From the NCBI GenBank assembly GCA_000733355.1, contig JNVV01000002.1, positions 2,475,632 through 2,539,631 on the forward strand: 64,000 nt of DNA, given 5' to 3'. Below, piece after piece: positions 48,788 through 59,718 of this stretch; positions within the stretch are counted from its first letter, which is position 1, and every line of letters begins with the position of its first letter. The notes under the pieces are model-generated. The model worked only from the letters and a program-made list of their open reading frames with translations. It did no database searches and was not told the origin of the DNA. Both the position numbers and the translations under genes were made by a program. Source of the DNA: Falciphora oryzae. Lineage: Eukaryota > Ascomycota > Sordariomycetes > Magnaporthales > Magnaporthaceae.

Positions 48788-49708
48788 ATGGGTTCGTCAG
48801 AGAAGCACAGCAAGAAGGATGCCGCCAGCGACGAGGCGGCGCGGCTGAAGAAGGAGAAGAAGGAGAAGAAGCGCAGCGAAAAGGATGGCGTGCACAAGAA
48901 GGACTCCAGCAAGAAGGATAAGAAGGACAAGAAGAGCAAGCAGGACCGCCTCGAGAAGGCGCTCGACGAGCACCTGCAGGCCTCGGCCGCCGCGCCGGCC
49001 AAGGATTCCAAGATCGTCGTGCCCGTCGCCGACCCGGACGCCATGGTCTCCGACGACGAGAGGGATGAGATCAAGGCCCTGATCGCAAAGGGCGAGGTGC
49101 CCAAGGGCGCTCTGGTCTCGTTTGCCCTCCCCCTGGCCGACGACAAGGTCCAGAAGAAGGTGCTGAAGACGGTCAAGAAGGGTACGTTTTGTCTTGGGCG
49201 TCGAGTGTGCATCCATACACACCACACCAGACGTTCTACCAATCGCCAATCCAACCAACCCGATTACTGACTAACATCCTGGCTCCCTCACTATACAGCC
49301 ACCAAGAAGTCCGCCCTCCTCCGCGGCGTCAAGGAGGTCAACAAGGCGCTGCGCAAGGCCCCCACCAAGTCGGCCACAACGACTGAGATCCCCGGCGTCG
49401 TCGTCATCGCCGGCGACATCTCCCCGGCCGAGGTCATCATGCACCTGCCCATCTACTGCGAGGAACGCAACGTCCCCTACATCTTTGTCCCCTCGCGCGC
49501 CGAGCTGGGCGCCGCCGCAAAGACCAAGAGGCCCACCTCGGTCGTCATGCTGCTCGCCCAGGGCAGGAAGCGGGACGCGGCCAAGGGCGGCAAGAAGCCC
49601 GAGGCCGTTGCCGAGGACGACGGAGAGGACGACTACCCCAAGGCCTACCAGGAGCTGGTCGCCACGGCCCAGAAGGAGTTTGCCAAGCAGCTCAGGGGCC
49701 TACTATAA
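48788..49708 (+). CDS. NHP2: H/ACA snoRNP subunit Nhp2
   Basis: Two exons, 48788-49181 and 49299-49708, give 267 residues. The C-terminal half is a complete L7Ae/Nhp2 RNA-binding domain: RGVKEVNKALRK for k-turn-type RNA contact, then VVVIAGDISPAEVIMHLPIY, CEERNVPYIFV and the LGAAAKTKRPTSVVML block. The first 60 residues are a Lys/Asp/Ser-rich charged tail absent from the much shorter yeast protein (156 residues) and probably nucleolar-targeting. Nhp2 works with Cbf5, Gar1 and Nop10 in rRNA pseudouridylation. The intron (GTACGT donor, CTATACAG acceptor, with a TACTGACTAAC branch site) falls just before the RNA-binding block. Confidence 0.93.
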
Positions 49709-50256
49709 ACTGTGTCTTGAGCCAGTGGATGGAGTGATTGTCTGGGACGTATTCACTGTTGGGTAATACGTGTGCGAAAGGGGATACCAAAAACTTTCTT
49801 TTTGGGGTACAGGCGATCTCGTGTATATTTCTCGGCGTTCCGGTGGGATTATCAACCCGGGCTGTTGCTTTGTTTTCCAGTATCTCTGTCTGTCCGCACC
49901 AACACCGAATTTTGGTCCCGGAACCCGTTGTGTTCCGACTTGGATGCTGACACATTAGCAGGTGTGCTCTAACGGGTACCAGTAGCAAGTTCGACAAATC
50001 GAGGACTGAGCAAGTCCACCCGCTCGCTGTGTGGTAGAAGTCGTGGTTTGAATTCACCAAGCTGCAACCAACTAATCTCGATGAGAGATATCGATAATTT
50101 ACAAGACGCACAAAGGAGAATGCTCCATTAACTGAACGATCACCAGCTGTTGGGTCACTGCGCCAGCACCCCCCACACCTCCTTATTCGGGTATAGGATC
50201 CATATTACCCTCCTTCAGCGCCGGCTCGAACTAGTCCTCTCTTTTCCAGGGTCAGT
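49709..50256. other. Convergent 3' region of NHP2 and DUF1761 gene
   Basis: 548 bases between stop codons. No gene or RNA gene seen. Confidence 0.6.
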
Positions 50257-51112
50257 TTACTCGAAAGGGTTGGTGCGGGTTCCCCACCAGGTGAGTGTCA
50301 TGGCCAGGCCGACCGTCTCGAAAAGCTTAGCCAAGACGCTGACACCGACAGTCTCGAGAGGGCGCTTCTCCAGTAAGAGCTGGGTGATGTACTATAGGAT
50401 CATTGTTAGTATCTCTTGGTTTACCGTGAATAAACCTAGCCGAGATATGCGGCGGCATCAGAGTGTCATGAGAATACTTACGCCAGGAGCGGCAGTGGCG
50501 GCGAAGATCAGACCACCCAGGTAAGCAGAGCCCTTGTAGCTGAGAGTGCCCGTGGCATTGATCAGAGCACCGACGCCGTAGCTCTGCAGAGCCGAGCCGA
50601 GGAGCGAGGTCCCCCAGGCCACAGCGGCCGACGATGCCTCCTTGGAGCGCAGGAACTCCTCCTTGGTGTTGGCGGCCTTGGCACGGTTGTAGGTCGCGCC
50701 GAACAGAGGGGTGAGGACTTGGATAGAATGTTAGTTAACTCTCCCGTGGGTGACCCAGCCCCATTCCGCCCCGCACGGATCCTCATGGGAAGGGTTTGTG
50801 GTGCTTACCTGCAAGCTCAGCAGTCTGGTTGAAGATGGTGCCGAGGGCGATGGCCGAGGGCTTGACGGGGGGAAGGTCTGGCAATGGCGCCGTGTTGTCA
50901 GTTCCACTCCGGTTCAATCTATACATATACCTCCTCGATACGTTGGTCCCATAGCGCAGATTCGGAAGACCACTATATCCCCGGGTCGGTGCGAGAACGG
51001 GTGCCAAGGTATCCTCTGTCGAACAGGTTCCATCGTGGTCGAGGCGACGGGCCAAAAGGTTTTCCATGAACCGCTCGATGGACAGCAGAGGATACGTACA
51101 GTGCAGAGACAT
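50257..51112 (-). CDS. DUF1761-type small membrane protein
   Basis: Four exons fit by phase: 51112-51100 (13 bases, MSLH plus one base), 50877-50809, 50717-50482 and 50391-50257, giving 150 residues. It has several hydrophobic segments (SAAVAWGTSLLGSALQ, SAYLGGLIFAATAAPG, VGLAMTLTWWG) and resembles the fungal DUF1761 proteins, whose function is unknown. The first intron (51099-50878) is 222 bases, a multiple of three, with no in-frame stop, so retention would encode 74 extra residues. I prefer the spliced form because it has a canonical GTACGT donor and GCCAG acceptor and gives a compact protein. The family name is from memory and moderately sure. Confidence 0.78.
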
Positions 51113-52589
51113 GGTGATTTATGGCTGTGGTTGACCTGGGGGTGCTGATTGTGAGAAGAGTTCGTGGAACGGCGGGTTTCCGCGTGGGTTTGTCGTGTGC
51201 GCGTGTGAAGGATACGGTTTGGTATAGAGAAGATCAAAGGAAGAGCTTGGGCGGGTGGGCAGTCCCTATGACTTTATGTGAAAGAAGCCCGAACCGGAAG
51301 GAACGCAAGCTCTGCCCAGGAGACGAGCTCTGAGTGCATGAGGGGAGCACGAGACAGGACTGGAGTGCCTGGGTTGGGTCAAGGGAGCACCAGAAAGCCG
51401 AGAATTAGCGCCCAATGGCTGGCTGTTCCCGCGCGCGGAGCTCTTACAGGTCGATGACGGTGGTAGTACGATCAAAGGGCGCGGGAGGGAGGCCGGAGCT
51501 TTGGGCCGGCCAACCTGGGCCTTTCGTCACTTGCGCCGATGATGTCACCACCTACAGGTCCTGGGACTGGGGTCGCAGCAGAAAGCACGGTGACAGGGAT
51601 TAGCTCGCTGGGGAAAGCGCACCGGCAGGTGGGGCTAGCGCCGCGTGCGTGCAGCGCACCTCAGCTCTTAGACGTGAAAGCTCCTGTCTAACATGATTCC
51701 AGCCGATCTCGGCCGCGGATTGCAAGCATCAAAACTGATCGCAGTCCAACCTACCATATTACATCCACCCGACCGAGAATAGCTTCGGAAAATAAACTCT
51801 GCGCGTTGCGGCTGTTTCCGTATTCTTTCCCCTTTGCCTTTGGCTGTTTTCATTTCCCGTTACACGTCCAAACTGGTTATATATTCTTTCTTCCTCCCAA
51901 CATGTAGAGCATCCTTCACTCCAGTTAAAGCCCGAATAGTGTCGGGGGACTGTCGAAGGATCGCCAACCATTCGTCAAGTGTCGCGGCCCGCAAGCCTCA
52001 CCATCTGGGTCGGTCATGAGTGTAAAACTCATGGAACATGTTCATTTGGAAACAGGTAGGTAGAACGCCAGCCCTACCAAGGTGCGCCTTTTGAACTTCT
52101 CCCTTCGTGTAATCGTCGTCTGTTCGACCGTTTCTTTTTCGGCCAGCTTATAGGATGTTCACGCGACGCGGGTCATTTTAGGAGCCCAGCACAGTGCAGA
52201 CGCTCCGCGGCCACACAGAACCCCCAGTCATTCCCCACAACCCAAGCCCAACATCGGTAGCTCGTTTCTCCGGCACTGTGGTTCCCAATTCGGTAGCTGC
52301 CAGTTTAACACGCTGGCACGTAGTATTTCCCATGGGTGGCGTTCTCAATTGGCGGGCGCTGCAGCCATTCACCCCAAACGCGAAGCTGCGACAGGCCAGA
52401 TAAGTCAAGATACGCAAGAATTCCCACGTTCAAGCCAAACACTCGTTTGCTGGCTGGCCTCGTCTCCTTTCTCTGGTGCCAGGGTTATTTTTAAGTCAAA
52501 TTTGGCCGGGGCGCCACAAAATAACCTACTCTATCCTCACCACACATCCCCTCGCTCCCCCTCAGTCGCATCGGACACCGCGACTGAAA
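51113..52589. promoter_or_regulatory. Divergent region between DUF1761 gene and SCJ1
   Basis: 1.5 kb between outward-pointing start codons, expected to hold both promoters. No gene supported. The SCJ1 side is pyrimidine-rich just before the start. Confidence 0.5.
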
Positions 52590-54040
52590 ATGTTGCTCTC
52601 AAGGGCAGCATGGCTGCTCTTCTCCTTGGCGCAGCTGGCCTTCTGCGCCGAGGACTACTACAAGGTAAGACCACGACGACTTCCAAAAGCCAATGATCCA
52701 TTCTGACCCTGTTCCCATTCCTAGGTCCTCGGTATCAATAGGAAAGCAAGCGACAAGGAGATTAAGTCTGCATACAGGCAGCTGAGCAAGAAATACCACC
52801 CTGATAAGAACCCGTAAGTAGCCTGCGATTTCACGCTCTCCCCTTTGCTACGACGTTCCACGGGGCGGCTTCGTGCTGTTGGTTGTGGTAGCGGCGGCAG
52901 TGGTGATGGCCAGGGTGTGGCCTGGGCTTTGCGAGATGCTGACCGGGATCAAGGGGCGATAACACGGCGAAAGACAAGTTCGTCGAGGTGTCGGAGGCGT
53001 ACGAGGCGCTCATCGACAAGGAGACGCGGCAGATCTACGACCGGCACGGCCACGAAGGGCTGAAGCAGCACAAGCAGCACGGCGGCGGCCACCACCACGA
53101 CCCCTTCGACCTCTTCTCACGCTTCTTCGGCGGCGGCGGCCACTTCGAGCCCGGACAGCGCCGGGGCCCTAACGTCGAGGCCAAGATCGGCATCGCCCTG
53201 CGCGACTTCTACAACGGCCGCACCACCGAGTTCCAGTGGGAGCGCCAGCACATTTGCGAGGAGTGCTCCGGGTCCGGTTCCGCCGACGGCGTTGTCGACA
53301 CGTGCTCTACCTGCGGCGGCCACGGCGTCGTCATCAAGCGCCACCAGCTCGCCCCCGGAATGTTCCAGCAGGTCCAGATGCACTGCGATGCATGCGGCGG
53401 GCGCGGCAAGACAATCAAGCACAAGTGCAAGGTCTGCGGCGGCAACCGCGTCCTGCGCAAGCCCACGACAGTCCAGCTCAACATCCAGCGCGGCGCTGCC
53501 AGGGACTCGCAGGTCGTCTTCGAGAACGAGGCCGACGCGAGCCCGGACTATGTCGCGGGCGACCTGCTCGTCACCCTGATCGAGAAGACGCCAGACCTGG
53601 AGCAGGAAAACCCGGATCGCGTCGATGGCGTCTTCTTCCGCCGCAAGGGTGATGACCTGTTCTGGAAGGAGGTCATCTCGCTGCGCGAGGCCTGGATGGG
53701 CGACTGGACGCGCAACATCACCCACCTAGACGGCCACGTGGTCAGGCTCAGTCGAAAGCGCGGCGAGGTCGTCCAGCCCGGCCACGTCGAGAAGATCGCT
53801 AACGAGGGGATGCCTAAGTGGCACGAAGATATCGACAGCGTCTATCACCAGATCGAGTTTGGGAATCTCTTCGTCGAATACGTTGTTGTACTGCCGGACC
53901 AGATGGAGAGCGGAATGGAGAAGGAGTTTTGGTCCGTCTGGGAGAAGTGGCGGGGCAAGAATGGTGTCGATCTGCACCGTGATAGCGGCAGGCCAGACCC
54001 GCCGCAGGCGTCAGGGGGTCCTGCCCACGAGGAACTATAG
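52590..54040 (+). CDS. SCJ1: ER-lumenal DnaJ co-chaperone Scj1
   Basis: Three exons, 52590-52664, 52725-52813 and 52954-54040, give 416 residues. Exon 1 is a signal peptide ([20 protein letters not shown]). The J domain follows with HPD at 50-52. A Gly/His/Phe-rich linker ([19 protein letters not shown]) precedes four zinc-binding CXXCXGXG-type repeats ([31 protein letters not shown], the last without the final Gly). Two C-terminal substrate-binding domains end in HEEL, which looks like an ER-retrieval signal of the HDEL/KDEL class. Scj1 stimulates the ER Hsp70 Kar2/BiP in folding and in removal of misfolded proteins. The second intron uses an unusual AAG acceptor; it is the one that keeps the [10 protein letters not shown] junction of the J domain intact. 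Confidence 0.93.
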
Positions 54041-54394
54041 AGGGGACAGACACTGTTTAGACGATCTAATAGACCTGCTTTTCTGGGAACATTGCATCAC
54101 CCTCTGCCCTGGCCAGACGGAGAGGGACCAGAGTTTGACAGACTCATCACAAAGTCGGAATTGAAATGACAGTCGGTCCTGTATGAAGTATAATATGTGG
54201 CCTTATAAACGCCAACTTCCAAGCACGGCAAAAAACGAACCCAACGCTATCCTAACCCTATCAACAGACATAACCCGCACGACAGCCAACCATCCATCAT
54301 AAATACAAAATGTTACATACAAAAGAACGCCCACAATGGCGGAACGAAAAATAGGCAAAAGTCGGAGAGGGGGGCGGCGGAGGACAGGCCAGCC
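54041..54394. other. Convergent 3' region of SCJ1 and DOT5
   Basis: 354 bases between stop codons, A/C-rich on the plus strand. Nothing else seen. Confidence 0.6.
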
Positions 54395-55431
54395 TTAGTC
54401 CTTCTTCTCGGCCTCCTTCTTCTCCTCGTCCTCATTCTTCTCCTCGGCCGCCGCCACGGCCACTTCGGCGGCGGCGGCCTCCTCCTCGGGCTTGGCGCCC
54501 TCGGCGACGAGCTTCTTGACGACCTCGAGGGTGCCGGCGGGGCTGCCGGTCTGGGCGGCGAGGACCTTCCCGGCCTTGTCGACGACGAAGACGCCGCGGG
54601 CCGCCTTGGCGGGGCCCTTCTTGAGCCCGATGGCGGCCAGCAGCGTGGCCTTGGGGTCGCAGAGCAGCGGGTAAGGGAGCTTCTGCTTCTCCCTGAACCT
54701 CGCGTTCTCCTTGGGCGTGTCGGCCGACAGGCCGTAGACGGCTAGGCCGTCCGCCGTCAGCGGCTCGTGCGAGTCGCGGAAGAGGCAGGCCTGGTTCGTG
54801 CCTGACGTCGCGTCCATGCGTGTCAGTAGAAAAAAAAAAAACTGGGGTTCCCCCTTCGAGGTAAAGGGTATCAACTATGTCGGGCGGGTGGGTATTTCGC
54901 TCGCAGTGACGCGAAGTTTAAACGCGGGCGAAATAATTTCCCGACCAGGGCGCATCCCCATCGCGCGCGGGAGCAATGCGCTTTTCGCAGCACATGGTGA
55001 TTGCACGGGGATAAGGAACAGGGAGAAGGGGAGGGGGGTTTTGCCATACATCCCGGGGTGGAAGCCTTGGGATAGGTAAAGAGCACGACGCCCGCCTTGC
55101 TCTCGTCGACGAGCGCCTTCAGCGTGGTCTTCTTGCCGTCGTGCGTCTCGACCTCGCCGCCGAAGCCCTCCAGCGTCACCGTGTCGCCCTTGGCGGCAGC
55201 GGCGGGAGACGCGGTCGCGGCAGGCGCCGCAGCAGCAGCAGCAGCGGGCTTGGCCGAGCCATTCACGGCCGGCGCGGCGGCTTTTGCCGGCTTCACCGTC
55301 TCCTTGACGGCCTCCTTGGCCTTGGCGGCGGCCTTTGCGACCTTCGAGGTCTTTGGCGCGGCCTTTTTGGCCGGCGGTGGCGGCGCCGGGGCGGGCTCGG
55401 GAGCCTTGCGCTTGCGCAGCGTCGGGGGCAT
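54395..55431 (-). CDS. DOT5: Nuclear-type thiol peroxidase (PrxQ/BCP family, Dot5)
   Basis: Two exons, 55431-55050 and 54801-54395, across a 248-base intron give 262 residues. An N-terminal Lys/Ala/Pro-rich extension (about 1-80, starting PTLRKRKAPEPAP with a basic cluster suited to nuclear import) precedes the peroxiredoxin domain. The catalytic motif is YPKASTPGCTNQAC with peroxidatic Cys128 and Cys133, the CX4C spacing of PrxQ/BCP enzymes. Later blocks YGLSADTPKENARFREKQ and RGVFVVDKAGKVL fit the fold. The tail is acidic and Ala-rich. It should reduce alkyl hydroperoxides with thioredoxin. The intron splits the codon of the peroxidatic Cys (T|GC). A CCAAT box at 55723-55727 lies about 290 bases upstream. 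Confidence 0.92.
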
Positions 55432-56549
55432 TGCGTTTTTGTTTGCGCTTGTAGGGGAAATATAGGAAGAGAAATAGGAAAGAAAATTACGCGCGCGCCT
55501 CGGGCTGCGAAAAATCAGAAAATTGCGAGAATACGTGCCACGAGGGTTCGCGCAGCAGGACGAGATGCGCTTTTGGCAAGAAGACAACGGAAGGGGGGAA
55601 GAAGAGTGCGCGCGTGAGAGGCGAGAAAGCGGAAAAAAAGGAGAAGGGCCTGGGGGCAGATCGAGAGCGATGGAGGTCGAGGGGGATTGAGGCACCTATG
55701 CGCATGAGGAAGGGAGCTCGGACCAATCACGAACTGGGGTAAGCTCTAAGCTCGCAATAACATGGAGCAGCAGACGGGCATGGTCAGGGGCTCGGGGGGC
55801 GGTTGGCAGTGGCATCCTCGCTAGCCTGGCGTTACACTAAAGCGTCGGGCGTTTTTGGAGGACCGGAACGCTCCCTAGAGGTGCAGTCAGCAGCCAGCCA
55901 TCGAAGCCAGCCAGCCAGCCTGACCACTACCACCCATTCAGCACCGCCGGCAGGGTTGGTGGTGGCTTGGGAGACGGGGCGGACAGGACGGGGGAAACGG
56001 GAGTTGGAAATAAAAGAGGAAAATAAATAAAGGATGAGATGCACGCGGCAGGCGAAGGCAGCTATCCGCTCGGGTGCGCGGTTCGGGCAGAGCGCAGCCT
56101 GTCCAGAGCCAGTCCAGCCAATACCCATACTGCTGCTGCTGGCCCTTGTTCGTCCTGGCATTCCCACTGTGGGCTTACAATTTCTCTCCCCAGTCTCCAT
56201 GTGCTTTTTGGACTGGGCCGCCATTGTCTCGCACTTGGGCAAGGTTCAAAAGAAGACCAAACGAGCGACGGCCAGTCGAGAGAATGACACGGGGCTTAGG
56301 GGCGGAGAACACGCAAAGGTCGGGGAGCGGGACCCCAAGCAACAGGCTCGGATGCAGCGCGACAGCTTCCGTCTGGAGTTTTGAGGGTGAGGGGTGGGTG
56401 TGGTTCAGCAGCTACAACATTGATACCGCCCCAGAATGGGGCCCAGGCGACTAAATTAATTTGGTGGCCCAGGGTCCCTTGATATGATTTTTGATTCGTC
56501 TTGATTTTTTTATTCTCTCTTTTTGTTATTTGATTTATCACTTTCCCGA
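55432..56549. other. Region between LEU2 3' end and DOT5 start
   Basis: 1.1 kb holding the DOT5 promoter (CCAAT at 55723-55727) and LEU2 3' sequence. An AGCC tetranucleotide run lies at 55905-55920. The TATTCTTTTT-rich part near 56.5 kb is probably LEU2 3' untranslated sequence. No gene supported. Confidence 0.55.
55905..55920. repeat. AGCC tetranucleotide repeat
   Basis: Four perfect AGCC units, with imperfect copies just to the left. Confidence 0.85.
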
Positions 56550-58182
56550 CTACAGCAGCTTCTTCAGCTCGGCAACAATCGCATCACCCATCTCCTTACT
56601 CCCTGCGGTGCCACCAAGATCCTTGGTGCGAACGCCCGAGTCGATGGCCTTCTTGACGGCCGCCTCAACAGCGTCGGCCTCGGAAGGCATGCGGAGCGAG
56701 TAGCGCAGCATCATGGCAACTGACAGAATCGTGCCGACAGGGTTGACGATGCCCTTCCCTGAGATGTCCGGGGCTGAACCGTGAATAGGCTCGTAGATGC
56801 CATTGCATTTGCTCTCGCCGTCCGGGATGGTGCCCAGGCTCGCGCTGGGAAGCAGGCCCAGGCTGCCGGGGATGACGCTGGCCTCGTCGCTGATGATGTC
56901 ACCAAACAAGTTGCTAGTGATGACAATGCCGTTGAGCGCCCGCGGGTTCTTGACCATGAGCATTGCGGCCGAGTCGATGAGGTGGTGGCCGAGCTCGAGC
57001 TGCGGGAACTCCTTGGCGAAGACCTCGTCAACGACCTTGCGCCAGAGGCGGCTAGTGGCCAGCACGTTGGCCTTGTCCAAGCTCCAGACCTTAGCGGGCG
57101 GGCTGCGGGCGAGGGCGAGTCGGGCGCCTAAGCGGGCAATGCGCTCAATCTCGGGGCGCGAGTAGGGCTCCGTGTCAAGGGCGTGGCCGCTGCCGTCGTC
57201 CTCGGTGCGATCGCCGAAGTAGATGCCGCCAGTAAGCTCACGCACCACGACAAAATCAGTACCACGGCACACGTCGGCCTTGAGTGGTGAGAAGTCGACC
57301 AGGCTGTCCGAGGCAAACGAACACGGCCGAAGGTTGCCAAAGGTGCCCAGCTCCTTGCGGAGCTTCAGCAGGCCTTGCTCGGGCCGAACGGGAGACGAAG
57401 GACCCCACTCGGGTCCGCCAATGGCGCCGAGCAGGATTGCGTCGGCGGCCTTAGCGGCAGAGAGAGCCTCATCCGTGAGAGGGTTGCCGTGCGCGTTGAT
57501 AGAGGCCTATGATGTGAGCAAAAGAGAGTTTGAAGTCGGGAACGACGCCGATGCGCCGCGGTCCCGTGTTGCGCCAGGTCAGTTTGGTGTGGCTTTCGAG
57601 TTCCAGGACATACACAACTGTGTGATGGAGAGAACAGGTATGTGTGTGTGACGACACGTAACTATGTAGAGAATTTGCACAAGTGCGTTGCGGGTGGTAG
57701 CATCAGTGGAGGGACTTACACCGCCGAGCAGGTGATCCTGCAGGTTAAACTTGACGCCGGACTTGCTCTGGGCCTCGACAGTTTTCAAGACCTGGACTCC
57801 AACTTGTAAGCCATGCGGCTGACAGTAGGACGCTTGCTGGACAATCCATTGCCATAGACAATCTACCCCGCCGACGCGCGTGATACACAGGGGAAAGGAG
57901 ACCCCGAGGGAGAAAGATTAGGGAGAAATCACAGCCCCCCAGCGCCTCCTGGTCTTGCACAAGCACAAGGAGCATGTGCCATTCTGCTTGGTGCTGCTGC
58001 TGTGTGGCGCGTTTGCCATCATACCTTGATTGCCTCGGCGACGACCTGATGCACAGAAAATAGTTGAATCACTCGTCAGCTCGTGGACAAAAAGAGACAA
58101 GGCAGCAATTGAAGGATGAGAGTTCACGTACCTCGGGACCAGAATGGTCGCCGGCAAATACGACGATATTGAAGGACGACAT
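56550..58182 (-). CDS. LEU2: 3-isopropylmalate dehydrogenase (leucine biosynthesis)
   Basis: Four exons fit by phase: 58182-58132, 58045-58025 (21 bases, VVAEAIK), 57791-57720 and 57506-56550, giving 366 residues, the normal family length. Visible features: the start [32 protein letters not shown], the substrate-binding loop [11 protein letters not shown], the [14 protein letters not shown] region, [12 protein letters not shown] with metal-binding Asp residues, and the NAD-site [14 protein letters not shown]. The enzyme oxidatively decarboxylates 3-isopropylmalate in leucine synthesis and is cytosolic in fungi. The start ATG is the only one that gives the conserved N terminus. It shares a 536-base divergent region with a complex I subunit gene. 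Upstream sequence shows no clear Leu3-type CCGG(N2)CCGG site. Confidence 0.96.
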
Positions 58183-58718
58183 GGCTTGATTTTCTTTTAG
58201 GATAGATTTATTAGGTAGGACTGGAACCTCGCCGTTCGTCGAGATGTGTTCAAGACGCGGTGGCCGACAATTGAACAGAGAAACGAGAGCAAATCTGAAA
58301 ATCAAAGTCAAAGGGAAAGAATCTCAGCTTCAAAAATCTCGAACTTTTAATGGGCCATGCCGTTTGAGAAATTTAGGTTGTCGGCCGGAGAGAGTAGGTC
58401 GAGCGTGGGCATGGAAGCAGCTGGCCTCGCCTGCGATATCGGCGCATTGCCTGCGTATCTAAGTACCCCGCCAACCAGGGAGTTTAGCTTCGCCTCAATT
58501 GAATTGCATGAGGCGTGTGGCGGAGTTCTGTGTGGCTAGTGCAGCGACGGGCTGTTTGGGAGTGGGGCTTGCCAGCGCCAGACACCCGGGAGATTGTCGG
58601 CGAAACCGCCCTACCTCGGTGAATCCCGATTGCTTCATCGCCTGCCCAAAGCCTCGCGACCACCAGACGGCAATTGGCAGTCAGACTGTGTCAACACCCC
58701 CAGCCCGCGATAGCTACA
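58183..58718. promoter_or_regulatory. Divergent promoter region of LEU2 and complex I 21.3 kDa
   Basis: 536 bases between outward-pointing start codons. No gene inside. I saw no clear Leu3-type site. Confidence 0.5.
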
Positions 58719-59493
58719 ATGGCGTCCAAGGCGGCAGCGGCTGCTGCCGGTGGAGTCATGAACATCACCACGGTTTGTGTGCCGCGCCCACCGACCCAAT
58801 TGGGCCTGATCGCTGATCAAGCGCTGGGAACGGATTACAGAAACAAACGCTTCAGTCGACGGGCATGTGGGAGCGCCTCCGCAGGGCCCTTGCAATCGAC
58901 CCGAACCGGTCCAACGGCGTGCCCCTCAACCCGCACTTCCGCTACCCGGCCCCGGGAGACCTCGACCCGACCAAGTACGACGACCCCGTGACGCTGCCTG
59001 CCGGCGACATCGCCGACAACCCTTACTGGAAGCGCGACTCCCGCCGCGGCTACGCCGCCCTCTCGGTCGTCCGCCAGGCCGACGCTGTTGCCCTGCTGAG
59101 CGTGGGCAGCGCCGCCGCCCCCAAGGCCGAGCTGGTCGGCGAGGCCGGCGAGAAGGCCCTCGTCGCCGCCAAGGATGCCGGCGCCGTCGGCCTGGCCGCC
59201 TTCATCGAGAAGACGGGCAAGAGCGCGGCGCTCGACGTGCTGGTCAACGGCCTGCCGCCCACCCCGGCCGGCGAGAGCATCGTGTCGGGCAAGTGGGATG
59301 TGCACAAATACGGGCTGTCGGACCAATCATACTCGGCAGAGTAAGTAAAAAAAAAAAGAAAAAGGGGGGAAAAAAAAGCTTCTCGGGCGGAAGCATGCGA
59401 TGCCATCCCATGTGTGCCGTTTTGTGCTCCTCTTTACGTCTTATGCTAATCAACAACTCTACGTCTAGCTACCCATGCAGGTCATTCAAGTGA
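58719..59493 (+). CDS. nuo-21.3: NADH:ubiquinone oxidoreductase 21.3 kDa subunit
   Basis: Three exons, 58719-58772, 58841-59340 and 59469-59493, give 192 residues. The sequence matches what I know of the Neurospora 21.3 kDa subunit: LQSTGMWERLRRALAIDPNRSNGVPLNPHFR, DPVTLPAGDIADNPYWKRDSRR and the C terminus YPCRSFK. It is an accessory subunit of mitochondrial complex I. The short Ala-rich N terminus (MASKAAAAAAGG) may be a targeting segment. The final exon has only eight codons plus one base; without it the frame would stop just after the second exon and lose the conserved PCRSF end. The first donor is GTTTGT, a weaker variant. The second intron contains A-rich runs. Confidence 0.92.
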
Positions 59494-59718
59494 GCTGCAG
59501 GAGTGTTTGGGAAAACTGTGTACATATCGGATCGGAGATCATCATAGACTTGATTTGCGAGATCGCTTCCTTTTGTCTACCCACTGAGTTTAACGTGAAT
59601 TGATGGCCGTGCTAACAAGTCATGACTTTCTGTCTCCGGGGGTTTGTCCCACCCCTTGAAATCTGGGTTATCCTGCTGATATTCCTCACATAGCCGGAGG
59701 GGAGCTCCCTGCGGGCCT

